Part shown: one piece after another, positions 26,596 through 35,197 of the stretch
Layout: every line of letters starts with the position of its first letter
Position numbering within the stretch: position 1 is the first letter of the stretch
NCBI GenBank assembly: GCA_025757745.1
Contig: CP107217.1
Location: forward strand, 1,426,001-1,490,000
Length of the DNA stretch: 64,000 nt
Origin: Coriobacteriaceae bacterium
Lineage (GTDB): Bacteria > Actinomycetota > Coriobacteriia > Coriobacteriales > Coriobacteriaceae
Direction: 5' to 3'
Notes under the pieces: generated by a model
Told to the model about the DNA's origin: nothing
What the model saw: the letters and a program-made list of their open reading frames with translations, nothing else
Database searches by the model: none
Translations under genes and position numbers: made by a program

Positions 26596-27917
26596 TCGAC
26601 ACCGAGCACGTTAAATGCGACACCTGTACCGCACCGGAGCCTATGGAGCTCGACGCCAGCGACGAGGCCTCGCGCGGCTGGCCTACCGTCGACATCGAGA
26701 CCAACCCCTACAAGGCGCAGTTCCCGCTGTTCCAGCAGCACCCCGAGATCGCCTTCCTCGATAGCGCCGCCACCGCGCAGCGTCCCGCCTGCGTGCTCGA
26801 CGCCGAGCGCGACTTCTACCAGCGCATGAACGCCAACCCCCTGCGTGGCCTGTACTCGCTGTCCGTCGAGGCCACCGAGGCCATCGCGAAGGTGCGCCAG
26901 CAGATCGCCGACGTCATCGGCGCCCCCCAGGCCAACGAGGTCGTCTTCACCCGCAACACGAGCGAGTCGCTCAACCTGGTCGCCAAGAGCTTTGCGCCCA
27001 CGGTCCTCGAGCCGGGCGACGAGGTCGTCATCACCATCATGGAGCACCACTCTAACCTGATCCCGTGGCAGCAGGTCTGCCGCGAGACCGGCGCCAAGCT
27101 CGTCTACCTCTACCCCACCAAGACCGGTCAGCTCACGACCGAGGAGGTTCTGTCCAAGGTGGGCCCCAAGACCAAGATCTTGGCTGTGGGTCAGGTCTCT
27201 AACGTCCTGGGCGTCGAGAACCCGGTCAAGAATCTCGGCAAGCTCGTGCACAAGTACGGCGGCTATCTGGTCGTCGACGGCGCGCAGTCGCTGCCGCACA
27301 TGCCGGTCGATGTGGCCGATCTGGGCGCCGACTTCTTTGCCTTTAGCGCGCACAAGGCCATGGGCCCCATGGGCATCGGCGTGCTGTGGGGCAAGATGGA
27401 CCTGCTCAACGCCATGCCGCCCATGCTCACCGGCGGCGAGATGATCGACTCGGTCACCGAGCAGGACGCCGTCTGGGCGCCCGTCCCCGAGAAATTCGAG
27501 GCCGGCACGCAGGACGCCGCCGGCATCTTCGCCACGGGCGCGGCGCTTGACTACCTGGTCAACACGGTAGGCTACGAAAACATCCAGACCCGTGAGAAGG
27601 CACTCGTCCACTACCTGATGGGCGAGCTCATGCAGCTCGACTTTGTCCAGATCATCGGCTCCATCTATTGGGACAACCACCACGGCGTCGTCAGCTTTAA
27701 CGTCAAGGGCATCCACCCGCACGATGTCGCGAGCATCATGGACATGGACGGCGTTTGCATCCGCGCCGGTCACCACTGCGCGCAGCCTCTGCTCACCTGG
27801 CTGGGCGTCGAGAACCTTGCCTGCTGCCGCGCCAGCGTGGCCTTCTACAACGACAAGGCCGATATCGACAAGTTCATCGCCGGCCTGCATCACGTTTGGA
27901 GCACGTTCAATGGGTAA
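26592..27917 (+). CDS. sufS: SufS, group II cysteine desulfurase
   Basis: A 441-residue PLP enzyme that takes sulfur from cysteine to feed the Suf scaffold. It has FLDSAATAQRP near residue 57, RNTSESLNLVA, the TIMEHHSNLIPW PLP-stacking histidine, VDGAQS, the PLP lysine in FSAHKAMGP and the active cysteine in the ENLACCRAS loop, RAGHHCAQP before it. Some 45 extra N-terminal residues with a CDTC pair precede the usual start. sufU follows with an 8-base overlap, fitting the SufS-SufU sulfur relay of Gram-positives. Confidence 0.96.
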   Translation: MIDTEHVKCDTCTAPEPMELDASDEASRGWPTVDIETNPYKAQFPLFQQHPEIAFLDSAATAQRPACVLDAERDFYQRMNANPLRGLYSLSVEATEAIAKVRQQIADVIGAPQANEVVFTRNTSESLNLVAKSFAPTVLEPGDEVVITIMEHHSNLIPWQQVCRETGAKLVYLYPTKTGQLTTEEVLSKVGPKTKILAVGQVSNVLGVENPVKNLGKLVHKYGGYLVVDGAQSLPHMPVDVADLGADFFAFSAHKAMGPMGIGVLWGKMDLLNAMPPMLTGGEMIDSVTEQDAVWAPVPEKFEAGTQDAAGIFATGAALDYLVNTVGYENIQTREKALVHYLMGELMQLDFVQIIGSIYWDNHHGVVSFNVKGIHPHDVASIMDMDGVCIRAGHHCAQPLLTWLGVENLACCRASVAFYNDKADIDKFIAGLHHVWSTFNG

Positions 27918-28344
27918 TCTGTACACCTCTACCACGTTTATGGAGCACAACTCGCACCCCGACTACAAGTACGAGATGGATGCCCCCACGCACGAGCACG
28001 ACGGCATCAACCCCAGCTGCGGCGATGAGCTCACTCTGCAGCTGCGTGTCGAGAACAACGTGATCGAGGAGGCCTCCTTTACCGGTCACGGCTGCGCCAT
28101 CAGCCAGGCCAGCGCCGATATCATGGCCGACCTCATCACCGGCGAGACGGTCGAGGAGGCTCGTCGTCTGGCAGGGCTTTTCCTCGCCATGATCCGTGGC
28201 GAGCAGCTCTCCGAGGAGGACCTGGAAGACCTGGACGAGGCCGCCCAGCTCCAGGACATCTCGCACATGCCTGCCCGCGTCAAATGCGCCGAGCTCGCCT
28301 GGCGCACCCTCGACGGCATGCTCGAGGGGCAAGCTAACCAGTAG
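27910..28344 (+). CDS. sufU: SufU, zinc-dependent sulfur acceptor for SufS
   Basis: A 144-residue protein of the SufU type. The three zinc/sulfur cysteines are present in NPSCGDE, GHGCAIS and RVKCAELAW, and an insert between the second and third cysteine is typical of SufU as opposed to IscU. It receives persulfide sulfur from SufS and passes it to SufBCD. The ATG at 27910 lies inside the end of sufS. A strong terminator follows, so sufU closes the operon. Confidence 0.94.
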   Translation: MGNLYTSTTFMEHNSHPDYKYEMDAPTHEHDGINPSCGDELTLQLRVENNVIEEASFTGHGCAISQASADIMADLITGETVEEARRLAGLFLAMIRGEQLSEEDLEDLDEAAQLQDISHMPARVKCAELAWRTLDGMLEGQANQ

Positions 28345-28374
28345 CGAATGCCCCAAATCCAAGGATTTTGATTG

Positions 28375-28406
28375 CCGAGTCGCCCGATACGGGCGGCTCG
28401 GTTTTT
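28375..28406 (+). terminator. Rho-independent terminator of the suf operon
   Basis: A 12-base stem CCGAGTCGCCCG / CGGGCGGCTCGG with ATA loop and one G-T pair is followed by TTTTT. Confidence 0.9.
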
Positions 28407-28999
28407 CATAACGAGCGCACACGCAGCTCATGCGTCCGCGCCCCGTCTGTCATTTATCGCACGGCCAACCGCAAACACGAGCGTTTTTCACCGTACCAAA
28501 GGCTTGCGCCAGAGCCACGGGCACCCCAAGCAACGCCCCATGCCCAGTCCTGCTGGGCTCCGGTTCGCTTCGCGCCCGCCACAGACGGGTCCCATAGGGT
28601 GCGGCGTGCATTTTTGCGAGTTTTCAGCACGCCAAGTTGCGTGTATACGCATTGAAAGCGTTAATCAACGTCTCCAGGCACCCTTTTATATCGTTTTAGA
28701 ACAAGCATCGTGGTCTCAGGGGTCACAAGCATGCGCTTTGGAGGCACATCGGCAGGCATAAATGGCTTCGGGACCCATATATTTCAAGATTACGACGGTG
28801 CCGACAGCACCACGATGCTGAAAACTCCGCTTTTTGCACGGTGTGGACGGGGGTAGGCGCGGGTGAAACCGGACTGAGCCGTATTTTTATGCAAGACGGC
28901 AATCGTTCTATGCATATCAAGAAGCGCAGTCAGCGTACCAAGCATTTAGAACGCAGGTTGCGGCGCATGAACGACCCCAGCCGCGGTGCACAGGCAGCC
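28407..28999. other. Long intergenic region beside the RAYT-like gene
   Basis: About 590 bases with no supportable gene. Short frames on the plus strand lack ribosome sites and run into the minus-strand gene. The stretch holds the inverted repeat pair listed separately and a small hairpin GGTGC...GCACC at about 28798-28812. Confidence 0.6.
28605..28840. repeat. Inverted pair of 25-bp motifs, GAGTTTTCAGCA core
   Basis: 28605-28629 reads CGTGCA...GAGTTTTCAGCA on the plus strand, and 28816-28840 carries the same pattern on the minus strand. The 12-base core and CGTGCA start match; the T-rich middle of one is A-rich in the other. About 190 bases separate them. They lie just downstream of the RAYT-like gene. 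Confidence 0.6.
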
Positions 29000-29812
29000 C
29001 TACATCACGTTTCCGCCAGCCCGCATCGCCGCCCCCGTACGGGTCCGCACAATACGAGAAACCGTACTTTTGCCAATCCCGGTATAGTGCTCAATCTGGC
29101 GCACCGTGAAACCGGCATCGTGCAATCCAACAATAACGGTATCACGCTGCGCAGGCGGTGCGGCTTTAACCCCGTGTAGCGGAGCCCCGAGGCTCTTCGC
29201 CAACCTGTCGGCAAAGGCGTGGCGTTCCCACTCCGTCTCTTCCAGATCGGGCATCGCCGACTCGCCGTCGTCGAACGTCGAAAGCGAATAGGCAATAAAG
29301 GCCTTGGCAGAACCAAAAAGCTCAAGCACGCAAGAAGGATCGGAAAATCCCCTCTTGGCATCGCCCGCATCACTGTCGTAAGCGCGCAGATGCTCCGCAA
29401 AGCTGCTCCAGGGATAACGCTCGATTAGGCTAATGCCCGCCACCTGCGGATTGGCGCACACGGAGCGAATAGCCTCCATCACCTGCCAGTCGGTATCGAG
29501 CGAGCGGCGCTCAAAACGCTCACGAAATAGGCAGCCCGCGCGCCCAGTACGCTTATTGAACCGACGAGCATACGTCAACAGTAGCCGCTGCATAGCAGCG
29601 CTCATTTTGTCCTCGTAATCCAAAAGCACCAGATCCACGTAGTCGCTCATGAGACACCACGCCACAATCGTCACCTGGGCATCGCGGCAGCAGTCGCGCA
29701 TCAGTTCCAAAAACTCCCACCGGTCCTCGTCGCTCTCAAAGATCAACTGCCCGCCCATACCGCGGGCACAAACATGGTAAAAACCGGTGATCGTTTTCCA
29801 AACGCGCTGCAC
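29000..29812 (-). CDS. Y1-transposase (RAYT)-like protein with lost catalytic residues
   Basis: About 270 residues. The N-terminal 180 follow the Y1_Tnp fold of REP-associated tyrosine transposases: ITGFYHVCARGMGGQLIF, AWCLMSDYVDLVL, TYARRFNKRTGRAGCLFRERF and PWSSFAEHL. Where active enzymes have His-x-His (NHYHLL) this reads DYVDLVL, and where they have Tyr (RYVHLNP) it reads RSVCANP, so both metal ligands and the nucleophile are gone. A C-terminal helix-turn-helix, QIEHYTGIGKSTVSRIV, follows. It probably binds DNA without cutting it. GTG at 29812 has AAGGGGG four bases upstream. Intact and undamaged otherwise. Confidence 0.78.
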   Translation of the reverse strand: MQRVWKTITGFYHVCARGMGGQLIFESDEDRWEFLELMRDCCRDAQVTIVAWCLMSDYVDLVLLDYEDKMSAAMQRLLLTYARRFNKRTGRAGCLFRERFERRSLDTDWQVMEAIRSVCANPQVAGISLIERYPWSSFAEHLRAYDSDAGDAKRGFSDPSCVLELFGSAKAFIAYSLSTFDDGESAMPDLEETEWERHAFADRLAKSLGAPLHGVKAAPPAQRDTVIVGLHDAGFTVRQIEHYTGIGKSTVSRIVRTRTGAAMRAGGNVM

Positions 29813-30105
29813 GGCACCCCCTTCAGCGGAATCAACTTGCGCCTTCCAATACACCACGATTGAAGCGTGCAATCAAAACAAACACGTAAAATGGCATCTG
29901 CGCACGGCAAATGGCAGTAAACAACCGGCGAACGGCACTTCAGCGCAGGTCGAACAATGCAACGTTTCCGCAAGCTGACCAAAAACGACAAATATGAGAC
30001 ACGCACTTCTGATGAATATATCTCATTTAAATCGTTTCAATTGAAAGTTCCGCGCTTCTCGCTACGAAAACTGAGCCGTTCGCCGAATATTCCGTGCATT
30101 TCGCG

Positions 30106-30205
30106 GTATTATAGGGGCTGCATGTCATGTCCCTTTCGAAGGGTCGCCCGGCAATCGCCAGCCACGACCCCCAGACGGGACGCCAACACGATAGAGAGGA
30201 GAGGC
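30106..30205 (+). promoter_or_regulatory. Candidate promoter -10 and structured leader
   Basis: TATTAT at 30106-30111 fits a -10 box; no good -35 is seen. The leader of about 90 bases that would follow includes a CCCTTTCGAAGGG hairpin (30131-30143) and a CCGGCAA...GCCAA stretch, then the AGAGGAGAGG ribosome site. The region between 29813 and 30105 shows nothing else I can support. Confidence 0.35.
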
Positions 30206-30940
30206 ATGCAGTACTCACAGGAAGTGGAGAACATGTGCCCCGTTGCCAAGGGTGCATACCACGGCCCCGCACCCATCCCCGAGGAGGGCAAGTGGGTCCA
30301 GGCTAAGGAGATTTCCGACATCTCCGGTCTTACGCACGGTGTGGGTTGGTGCGCACCTCAGCAGGGCGCCTGCAAGCTCACGCTGAACGTCAAGGACGGC
30401 ATCATCGAGGAGGCCCTCGTTGAGACCATCGGCTGCTCGGGCATGACCCACTCTGCCGCCATGGCTTCCGAGATCCTTCCCGGCAAGACCATCCTCGAGG
30501 CCCTCAACACCGACCTCGTCTGCGACGCCATCAACGTTGCTATGCGCGAGATCTTCCTGCAGATCGTTTACGGCCGCAGCCAGACCGCGTTCTCCGAGGG
30601 CGGCCTGCCCGTGGGCGCCTCCCTCGACGACCTCGGCAAGGGCCTTCGCTCCCAGGTCGGCACCATGTTCGGCACCAAGGCCAAGGGCGCTCGTTACCTC
30701 GAGCTCGCTCAGGGCTACGTCACCCGCATGGCTCTCAACGACAAGAACGAGATCATCGCGTTCGAGTTCCTGAACCTCGGCAAGTTCACCGACGCCGTCA
30801 AGGCCGGCAAGACCCCCGAGGAGGCCATCGCTGGCGCTATGGGCCACTATGGTCAGTGGGAGAACGCTGCCAAGTACATCGATCCGCGCACCGACGAGGA
30901 GACTCACTCCGTCGCCAGCGTGTTCCCGGTTCACGAGTAG
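30206..30940 (+). CDS. NifU/IscU-like Fe-S scaffold homologue paired with GGGtGRT protein
   Basis: A 244-residue protein. The middle has an IscU-like core: GWCAPQQGACKLTLNVKDGIIEEALVETIGCSGM, with Cys residues in the GACKL and GCSGMTHS positions, followed by helices with AAMASEILPGKTILEAL as in scaffold proteins. This family is found beside GGGtGRT genes in anaerobes and annotated as an Fe-S assembly scaffold-like protein; its reaction is unknown. The ATG has GGAG five bases upstream. The GGGtGRT gene follows after 18 bases. It is very rich in common codons, suggesting high expression. Confidence 0.8.
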   Translation: MQYSQEVENMCPVAKGAYHGPAPIPEEGKWVQAKEISDISGLTHGVGWCAPQQGACKLTLNVKDGIIEEALVETIGCSGMTHSAAMASEILPGKTILEALNTDLVCDAINVAMREIFLQIVYGRSQTAFSEGGLPVGASLDDLGKGLRSQVGTMFGTKAKGARYLELAQGYVTRMALNDKNEIIAFEFLNLGKFTDAVKAGKTPEEAIAGAMGHYGQWENAAKYIDPRTDEETHSVASVFPVHE

Positions 30941-30958
30941 AAAGGGAGGGAAATAACT

Positions 30959-31963
30959 ATGACTGTTACGTTCGAAGGTTACGAGCGCCGCGCTGACAAG
31001 ATCAACAAGTGCCTCGCCGACAACGGCATCGCCTCCCTCGAGGAAGCTCTGCAGATCTGCACCGACAAGGGCTTCAACCCGCGTGAGATCGTCAACAACA
31101 CCCAGTCCATCGCCTTCCAGAACGCCGAGTGGGCCTACACCCTCGGCTGCGCTCTCGCTGTCAAGCGTGGCGCCAAGTCCGCTTCTGAGGCTGCTGCCAT
31201 CATCGGCGAGGGCATCCAGGCCTTCACCGTTCCCGGCTCCGTCGCCGAGGACCGCAAGGTCGGTCTGGGCCACGGCAACCTGGGCGCCATGCTGCTCTCC
31301 GACGACACCGAGTGCTTCGCCTTCCTGGCTGGCCACGAGTCCTTCGCTGCCGCTGAGGGCGCTATCGGCCTGGCTCTGAACGCCAACAAGGCTCGCAAGA
31401 AGCCGCTGCGCGTTATCCTCAACGGTCTGGGCAAGGACGCCGCTCAGATCATCGCCCGCATCAACGGCTTCACCTACGTGAAGACCCAGTTCGACTACTT
31501 CACGGGCGAGCTCAAGGTCGTCGAGACCATCCCCTACTCCGATGGTCCCCGCGCCGCCGTCAACTGCTACGGCGCCGACGACGTCCGCGAGGGCGTTGCC
31601 ATCATGTGGCACGAGAACGTCGACATCTCGATCACCGGTAACTCCACCAACCCCACGCGCTTCCAGCACCCCGTCGCTGGCACCTACAAGAAGGAGCGCC
31701 TCGAGGCTGGCAAGAAGTACTTCTCCGTCGCTTCTGGTGGCGGCACTGGCCGTACCCTGCACCCGGACAACATGGGCGCCGGCCCTGCCTCTTACGGCAT
31801 GACCGACACCATGGGCCGTATGCACTCCGACGCCCAGTTCGCCGGTTCTTCCTCCGTGCCTGCGCACGTCGACATGATGGGTCTCATCGGCATGGGCAAC
31901 AACCCCATGGTCGGTGCCACCGTTGCCTGCGCTGTCGCCGTCGAGGAGGCCCTCAAGGCCTAA
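30959..31963 (+). CDS. GGGtGRT family protein
   Basis: A 334-residue protein that carries the family's name motif as SGGGTGRTLHPDNMG near residue 262, with QHPVAGTYKKERLEAGKKYF before it and GPASYGMTDTMGRMHSD after it. Other conserved parts are GFNPREIVNNTQSIAFQNAEWAY near the N-terminus and MGLIGMGNNPMVGATVACAVAVEEAL at the end. The family is widespread in anaerobes with an Fe-S scaffold-like partner, as here, and has no proven function known to me. GGGAGGG precedes the ATG by about nine bases, and a terminator closes the two-gene operon. Confidence 0.93.
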   Translation: MTVTFEGYERRADKINKCLADNGIASLEEALQICTDKGFNPREIVNNTQSIAFQNAEWAYTLGCALAVKRGAKSASEAAAIIGEGIQAFTVPGSVAEDRKVGLGHGNLGAMLLSDDTECFAFLAGHESFAAAEGAIGLALNANKARKKPLRVILNGLGKDAAQIIARINGFTYVKTQFDYFTGELKVVETIPYSDGPRAAVNCYGADDVREGVAIMWHENVDISITGNSTNPTRFQHPVAGTYKKERLEAGKKYFSVASGGGTGRTLHPDNMGAGPASYGMTDTMGRMHSDAQFAGSSSVPAHVDMMGLIGMGNNPMVGATVACAVAVEEALKA

Positions 31964-31997
31964 TCGCGCCCGCGCGATGCTCGTATAGTTGAGCTTT

Positions 31998-32032
31998 AGA
32001 GCCGCTACCCACCCGGGTAGCGGCTCTTTTTT
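31998..32032 (+). terminator. Rho-independent terminator
   Basis: Stem AGAGCCGCTACCC / GGGTAGCGGCTCT followed by TTTTTT ends the GGGtGRT operon. Confidence 0.93.
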
Positions 32033-32043
32033 GTCCCTCCCTC

Positions 32044-32110
32044 AGTTGCGGTGAAATAGTTCCTAAACAGCCGCCCCATCCTTCCAAACAGGAACTATTC
32101 CACCGCAACT
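32044..32110. repeat. Palindromic repeat family C, copy 1
   Basis: Twenty-base arms at 32044-32063 (AGTTGCGGTG...AGTTCC) and 32091-32110 match at 19 of 20 positions in inverted orientation around a 27-base loop. A half copy (TTTCACCGCAACTT) lies at 32189-32202. The rest of the 305-base gap before the flavoprotein gene shows no gene. Confidence 0.85.
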
Positions 32111-32337
32111 TCTTAGCGGTCCTCCCGGTATACCAGTTGCGAGTAAATACAGGCCATCTGACTGCTCCAGAAGCCTTGTGAGTCCCAATTTCACCGCAAC
32201 TTATTGAGAAGACTATGTTGGGCGATAAAGCATCGGTAACGCCCACCTTCCATTTTGGCCCTTTACCGAATACCTATGTCTTCACGATACCTTTGCCGAT
32301 CACCCGTGCGACAATGCGCGAACGAGAAAGGAATCCT

Positions 32338-33864
32338 ATGGAATCAACTGATGTACTGGTAATCGGATCGGGCATCGCGGGCCTTTGCGCCGCCATAGAA
32401 GCAGCACGCGCGGGCGCGACCGTTGCCATCGCATGCGCTGGCAAGACCATGAGCGGATCGAGCTTCTTCCCGGGCACCTGGGGCCTCGGGCTTATTGGTC
32501 CCGTCGACAAAGACGACGAACAAGACCTTATCGACACCATCCAAACCGTCGGTGGCGGCGTTGCCGACCCCGAACTCGTCCAGACGTTCGTCCACGGCAT
32601 TCCCCAAGCGATTGACTGGCTCGAACAGGATCTGGGCGTAGAACTCCAGCGTCCGCAAAGCGCCGAAAGCGCCCAGCAAAAGCAATTTATCCCCTGCTTC
32701 GACCACAAGACGAGAATGTGGCGCGGCCTCACCCGCAAACCCCTCGAAGACGCGTGTACGGCCCAGATCGACTCGCTCGGCATACGCCTGCTCCCCCGCC
32801 ACGAGCTTATCGATCTTGTTGAGGATACGAACGGAAAAATTGTCGGCGCCATGCTCTTCAACCAAACGGACGAGCGCATTGTGACCTTTACAGCCAAGGC
32901 CACTATCATCGCCGCCGGCGGTACCGGCGGTCTATTCGAGCGCAGCCTCACTTCCGCCGACGTGCTCAGCTCATCACAAGCCATCGCGCGGTCGCACGGT
33001 GCGTCCCTTACTAATATAGAGTTCATGCAGATGATGCCCGGCTTCATTGAGCCTAAGTGCAACCTTGTCTTTAACGAAAAGACCTGGCGCTATGTCAAGT
33101 TCGACCAACCGGTCGACATTGCCGACGAAGAGTTAGACGATCTGCTTGAGCAACGCTCAGGATATGGCCCCTTCACTTCGCGCTTGGCTTCTCGCGCCAT
33201 CGATCTTGCCATCGATCAAGCGGGTGTCGAAGGTCTGGCGCTCCACTACGACTTCCCTCGCGAGGATGTTCCCGAGTTCGTGCAGACCTTTGCCACCTGG
33301 CTGCAAGACGAGCACGGTATCGCGCCGAGCGACGAGATGCGCGTGGCGATGTATGCCCACGCCGCCAACGGCGGCATCAAGATCGACAAGACCGCGTACA
33401 CGGGCGTTGAGGGCCTCTACGCCTGCGGCGAGGCAACAGGCGGCATGCACGGCGCTGACCGCATCGGAGGCCTGTCGAGCGCCAATGGCATCGTATTCGG
33501 GCGTATCGCGGGCGCATCGGCGGCTCGAGCAGCACTGGACGCTCCCGAGGCTGACGCACCGGTGGATGTCGCCCTCCCCGAGCATGGCATCGCTACAGCA
33601 GTCGCCGAGCGCCTAACCCGCTGCCTCAAACACACAATGAGCACCTACTGCATGATCAACAGGACCGAACCAGGCCTATCCGAGGCGCTTCAAGAGCTTG
33701 AAAGCCTACAAGACGAGGCGACGTCGCTGCATAAGCCGCACGCCAATGACAGCGAAATCGCTGCCCTCGCCCGCCTAAAGTCGCAGATTCAGCTGGCTGC
33801 GGAGATGGTCAAAGCCATGCGCAAACGGACTGAAAGCCTCGGTTCGCACTATCGAGCGAATTAA
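32338..33864 (+). CDS. FAD-binding protein of the L-aspartate oxidase/fumarate reductase family
   Basis: A 508-residue flavoprotein. The dinucleotide-binding motif VIGSGIAGLCAAIEAARAG is at residues 8-26, TIIAAGGTGGLF is the second FAD segment and GLYACGEATGGMHGADRIGG the third, as in NadB and fumarate reductase flavoproteins. The C-terminal helical region fits the family. No nadA or nadC is nearby and no heme or membrane subunit, so the substrate is open: aspartate, fumarate or another acid. AAAGGA precedes the ATG at 32338. Single gene. Confidence 0.82.
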   Translation: MESTDVLVIGSGIAGLCAAIEAARAGATVAIACAGKTMSGSSFFPGTWGLGLIGPVDKDDEQDLIDTIQTVGGGVADPELVQTFVHGIPQAIDWLEQDLGVELQRPQSAESAQQKQFIPCFDHKTRMWRGLTRKPLEDACTAQIDSLGIRLLPRHELIDLVEDTNGKIVGAMLFNQTDERIVTFTAKATIIAAGGTGGLFERSLTSADVLSSSQAIARSHGASLTNIEFMQMMPGFIEPKCNLVFNEKTWRYVKFDQPVDIADEELDDLLEQRSGYGPFTSRLASRAIDLAIDQAGVEGLALHYDFPREDVPEFVQTFATWLQDEHGIAPSDEMRVAMYAHAANGGIKIDKTAYTGVEGLYACGEATGGMHGADRIGGLSSANGIVFGRIAGASAARAALDAPEADAPVDVALPEHGIATAVAERLTRCLKHTMSTYCMINRTEPGLSEALQELESLQDEATSLHKPHANDSEIAALARLKSQIQLAAEMVKAMRKRTESLGSHYRAN

Positions 33865-34025
33865 ACTGGACGCCTATCTAACGCAGAACACAACTAATCG
33901 ATATCCATGGGTCCCGTGAGCTCGAAGTGACACGGGGCCCATTCGTGTCCGCACGACAGCGTATCCTTATTCTGAATACAGAGCGGGCAAAGCCCGCATG
34001 GACAATAGGCCAGCGAGGAGGAGAT

Positions 34026-34886
34026 ATGGATAGTAGAGATATCGAGAAGTGGCGTGTCGAACTTGATAGCTACGCCAATGTGGAAGACGGGGTTGAGTAT
34101 TGGCTCGCACGCGATTTAATGGAACCCATGGGATACACTCGATGGGAGAACTTCGCCGAAGTTGTTAAGAGGGCAAAAGTCTCGTGCGAAACAAACAAAA
34201 CTCCAGTTGATTCCCATTTTCGTAACACCACGAAAATGGTAACTGCCGGTGTCGCCGCTCGCGCGGTTAAAGACTACAAACTTACGCGCTATGCATGCTA
34301 TTTAATCGCCCAGAACGGAGATTCAAACAAGCCAGAGATCGCACTCGCCCAGGCATACTTTGCCGTGCAGACGCGCCGCCAAGAGCTCATAGAGCAGCGC
34401 TTCGCAGAGATTCAGCGCTTGCAGGCGCGCCACTCGCTATCCGATTCAGAGAAACAGCTCTCGGGTATTGCGTTCAAACGCGGCGTGGACTCCAAAGGAT
34501 TCGCGATCATCAAGTCGAAGGGCGATGAAGCGTTATTCGGCGGCAGAAGCACGGCGGAAATGAAGCAGCAGCTCGGCGTACCCAAGAGCGCGGCATTGGC
34601 GGACAGGTTAGCCGATGTCCTCATCAAAGCAAAGGACCTTACGAACTCGATGACTGCTTTCAACGCAGAGGAACACGACCTGTACGGTCTGGACCAGATC
34701 AAGCAAGAGCACGTCGAGAACAACACAAGCGTGCGTGGCAGCCTCATCGACCGCGGAATTGTCCCCGAAAATCTACCACCTGCCGAGGACACAAAGAAGC
34801 TCGAGCGTCGCGTGAAGGCAGACGAGAAGAAACTCAAGGAGGGTACTGACGGCTTTGCCGATCCACAGGGTAGACTCGATTTGTAA
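34026..34886 (+). CDS. dinD: DinD-like DNA damage-inducible protein
   Basis: A 286-residue protein with the BRO-N-like start VEYWLARDLMEPMGYTRWENF and the DinD-specific NTTKMVTAGVAARAVKDYKLTRYACYLIAQNGD segment, then a FAVQTRRQELIEQRF helix and a GFAIIKSKGDEALFGG region. DinD of E. coli is an SOS-induced inhibitor of RecA strand exchange. GAGGAGGAG precedes the ATG. I see no LexA box in the upstream 160 bases. It lies against the tRNA-Lys remnant, so it may have come with an integrating element. Confidence 0.88.
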   Translation: MDSRDIEKWRVELDSYANVEDGVEYWLARDLMEPMGYTRWENFAEVVKRAKVSCETNKTPVDSHFRNTTKMVTAGVAARAVKDYKLTRYACYLIAQNGDSNKPEIALAQAYFAVQTRRQELIEQRFAEIQRLQARHSLSDSEKQLSGIAFKRGVDSKGFAIIKSKGDEALFGGRSTAEMKQQLGVPKSAALADRLADVLIKAKDLTNSMTAFNAEEHDLYGLDQIKQEHVENNTSVRGSLIDRGIVPENLPPAEDTKKLERRVKADEKKLKEGTDGFADPQGRLDL

Positions 34887-34900
34887 ATATTCCGGGTTAC

Positions 34901-34922
34901 TTTGGTGGGCCGTCAGGGGGTC
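34901..34922 (-). other. Remnant of the 3' end of tRNA-Lys
   Basis: These 22 bases repeat exactly the 3' end of the nearby tRNA-Lys (35078-35099, including CCA). They sit 15 bases after dinD and beyond the tRNA terminator. Short tRNA 3'-end copies of this kind are usual attachment-site footprints of integrative elements. Confidence 0.7.
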
Positions 34923-35039
34923 AGCTTGTTGCGCAGGCGGCCGCTGCGGCGCCAAGGCGCCTTGCGCGCTGCGCTGGCAAACGCTTACGCGTTTTCTAAG
35001 CTCCGCGCCCTTTCGGGTTCGACCCCATGTGAGGTCAAC

Positions 35040-35071
35040 AAAAAAGACGGCCAACTTTCGTTGACCGTCTT
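35040..35071 (-). terminator. Terminator of the tRNA cluster
   Basis: On the minus strand AAGACGGTCAAC / GTTGGCCGTCTT with GAAA loop is followed by six T, nine bases after the last tRNA. Confidence 0.9.
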
Positions 35072-35079
35072 ACATGCTT

Positions 35080-35155
35080 TGGTGGGCCGTCAGGGGGTCG
35101 AACCCTGGACCTTGGGATTAAGAGTCCCCTGCTCTACCAACTGAGCTAACGACCC
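35080..35155 (-). tRNA. tRNA-Lys (CTT), copy 1
   Basis: 76 bases with encoded CCA. It has a GGGTCGT acceptor, GCTCAGTTGGTAGAGC D arm, loop CTCTTAA with anticodon CTT, and GGTTCGACC in the T arm. Last gene of a three-tRNA minus-strand cluster. Confidence 0.96.
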
Positions 35156-35197
35156 AAAGCTAAAGTCCGTTGTCCGGACTTTAGAGGAGATATCGTG

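Noticed and set aside
26433..27950. 505-codon minus-strand frame across sufD/sufS
   Set aside because: Shadow of high-GC coding sequence; the sufS motifs are on the plus strand.
30215..31867. 550-codon minus-strand frame opposite the GGGtGRT operon
   Set aside because: Shadow caused by biased codon use in the real genes.
33865..34025. LexA-type SOS box before dinD
   Set aside because: No sequence close to the actinobacterial CGAAC-N-GTTCG type box was seen.
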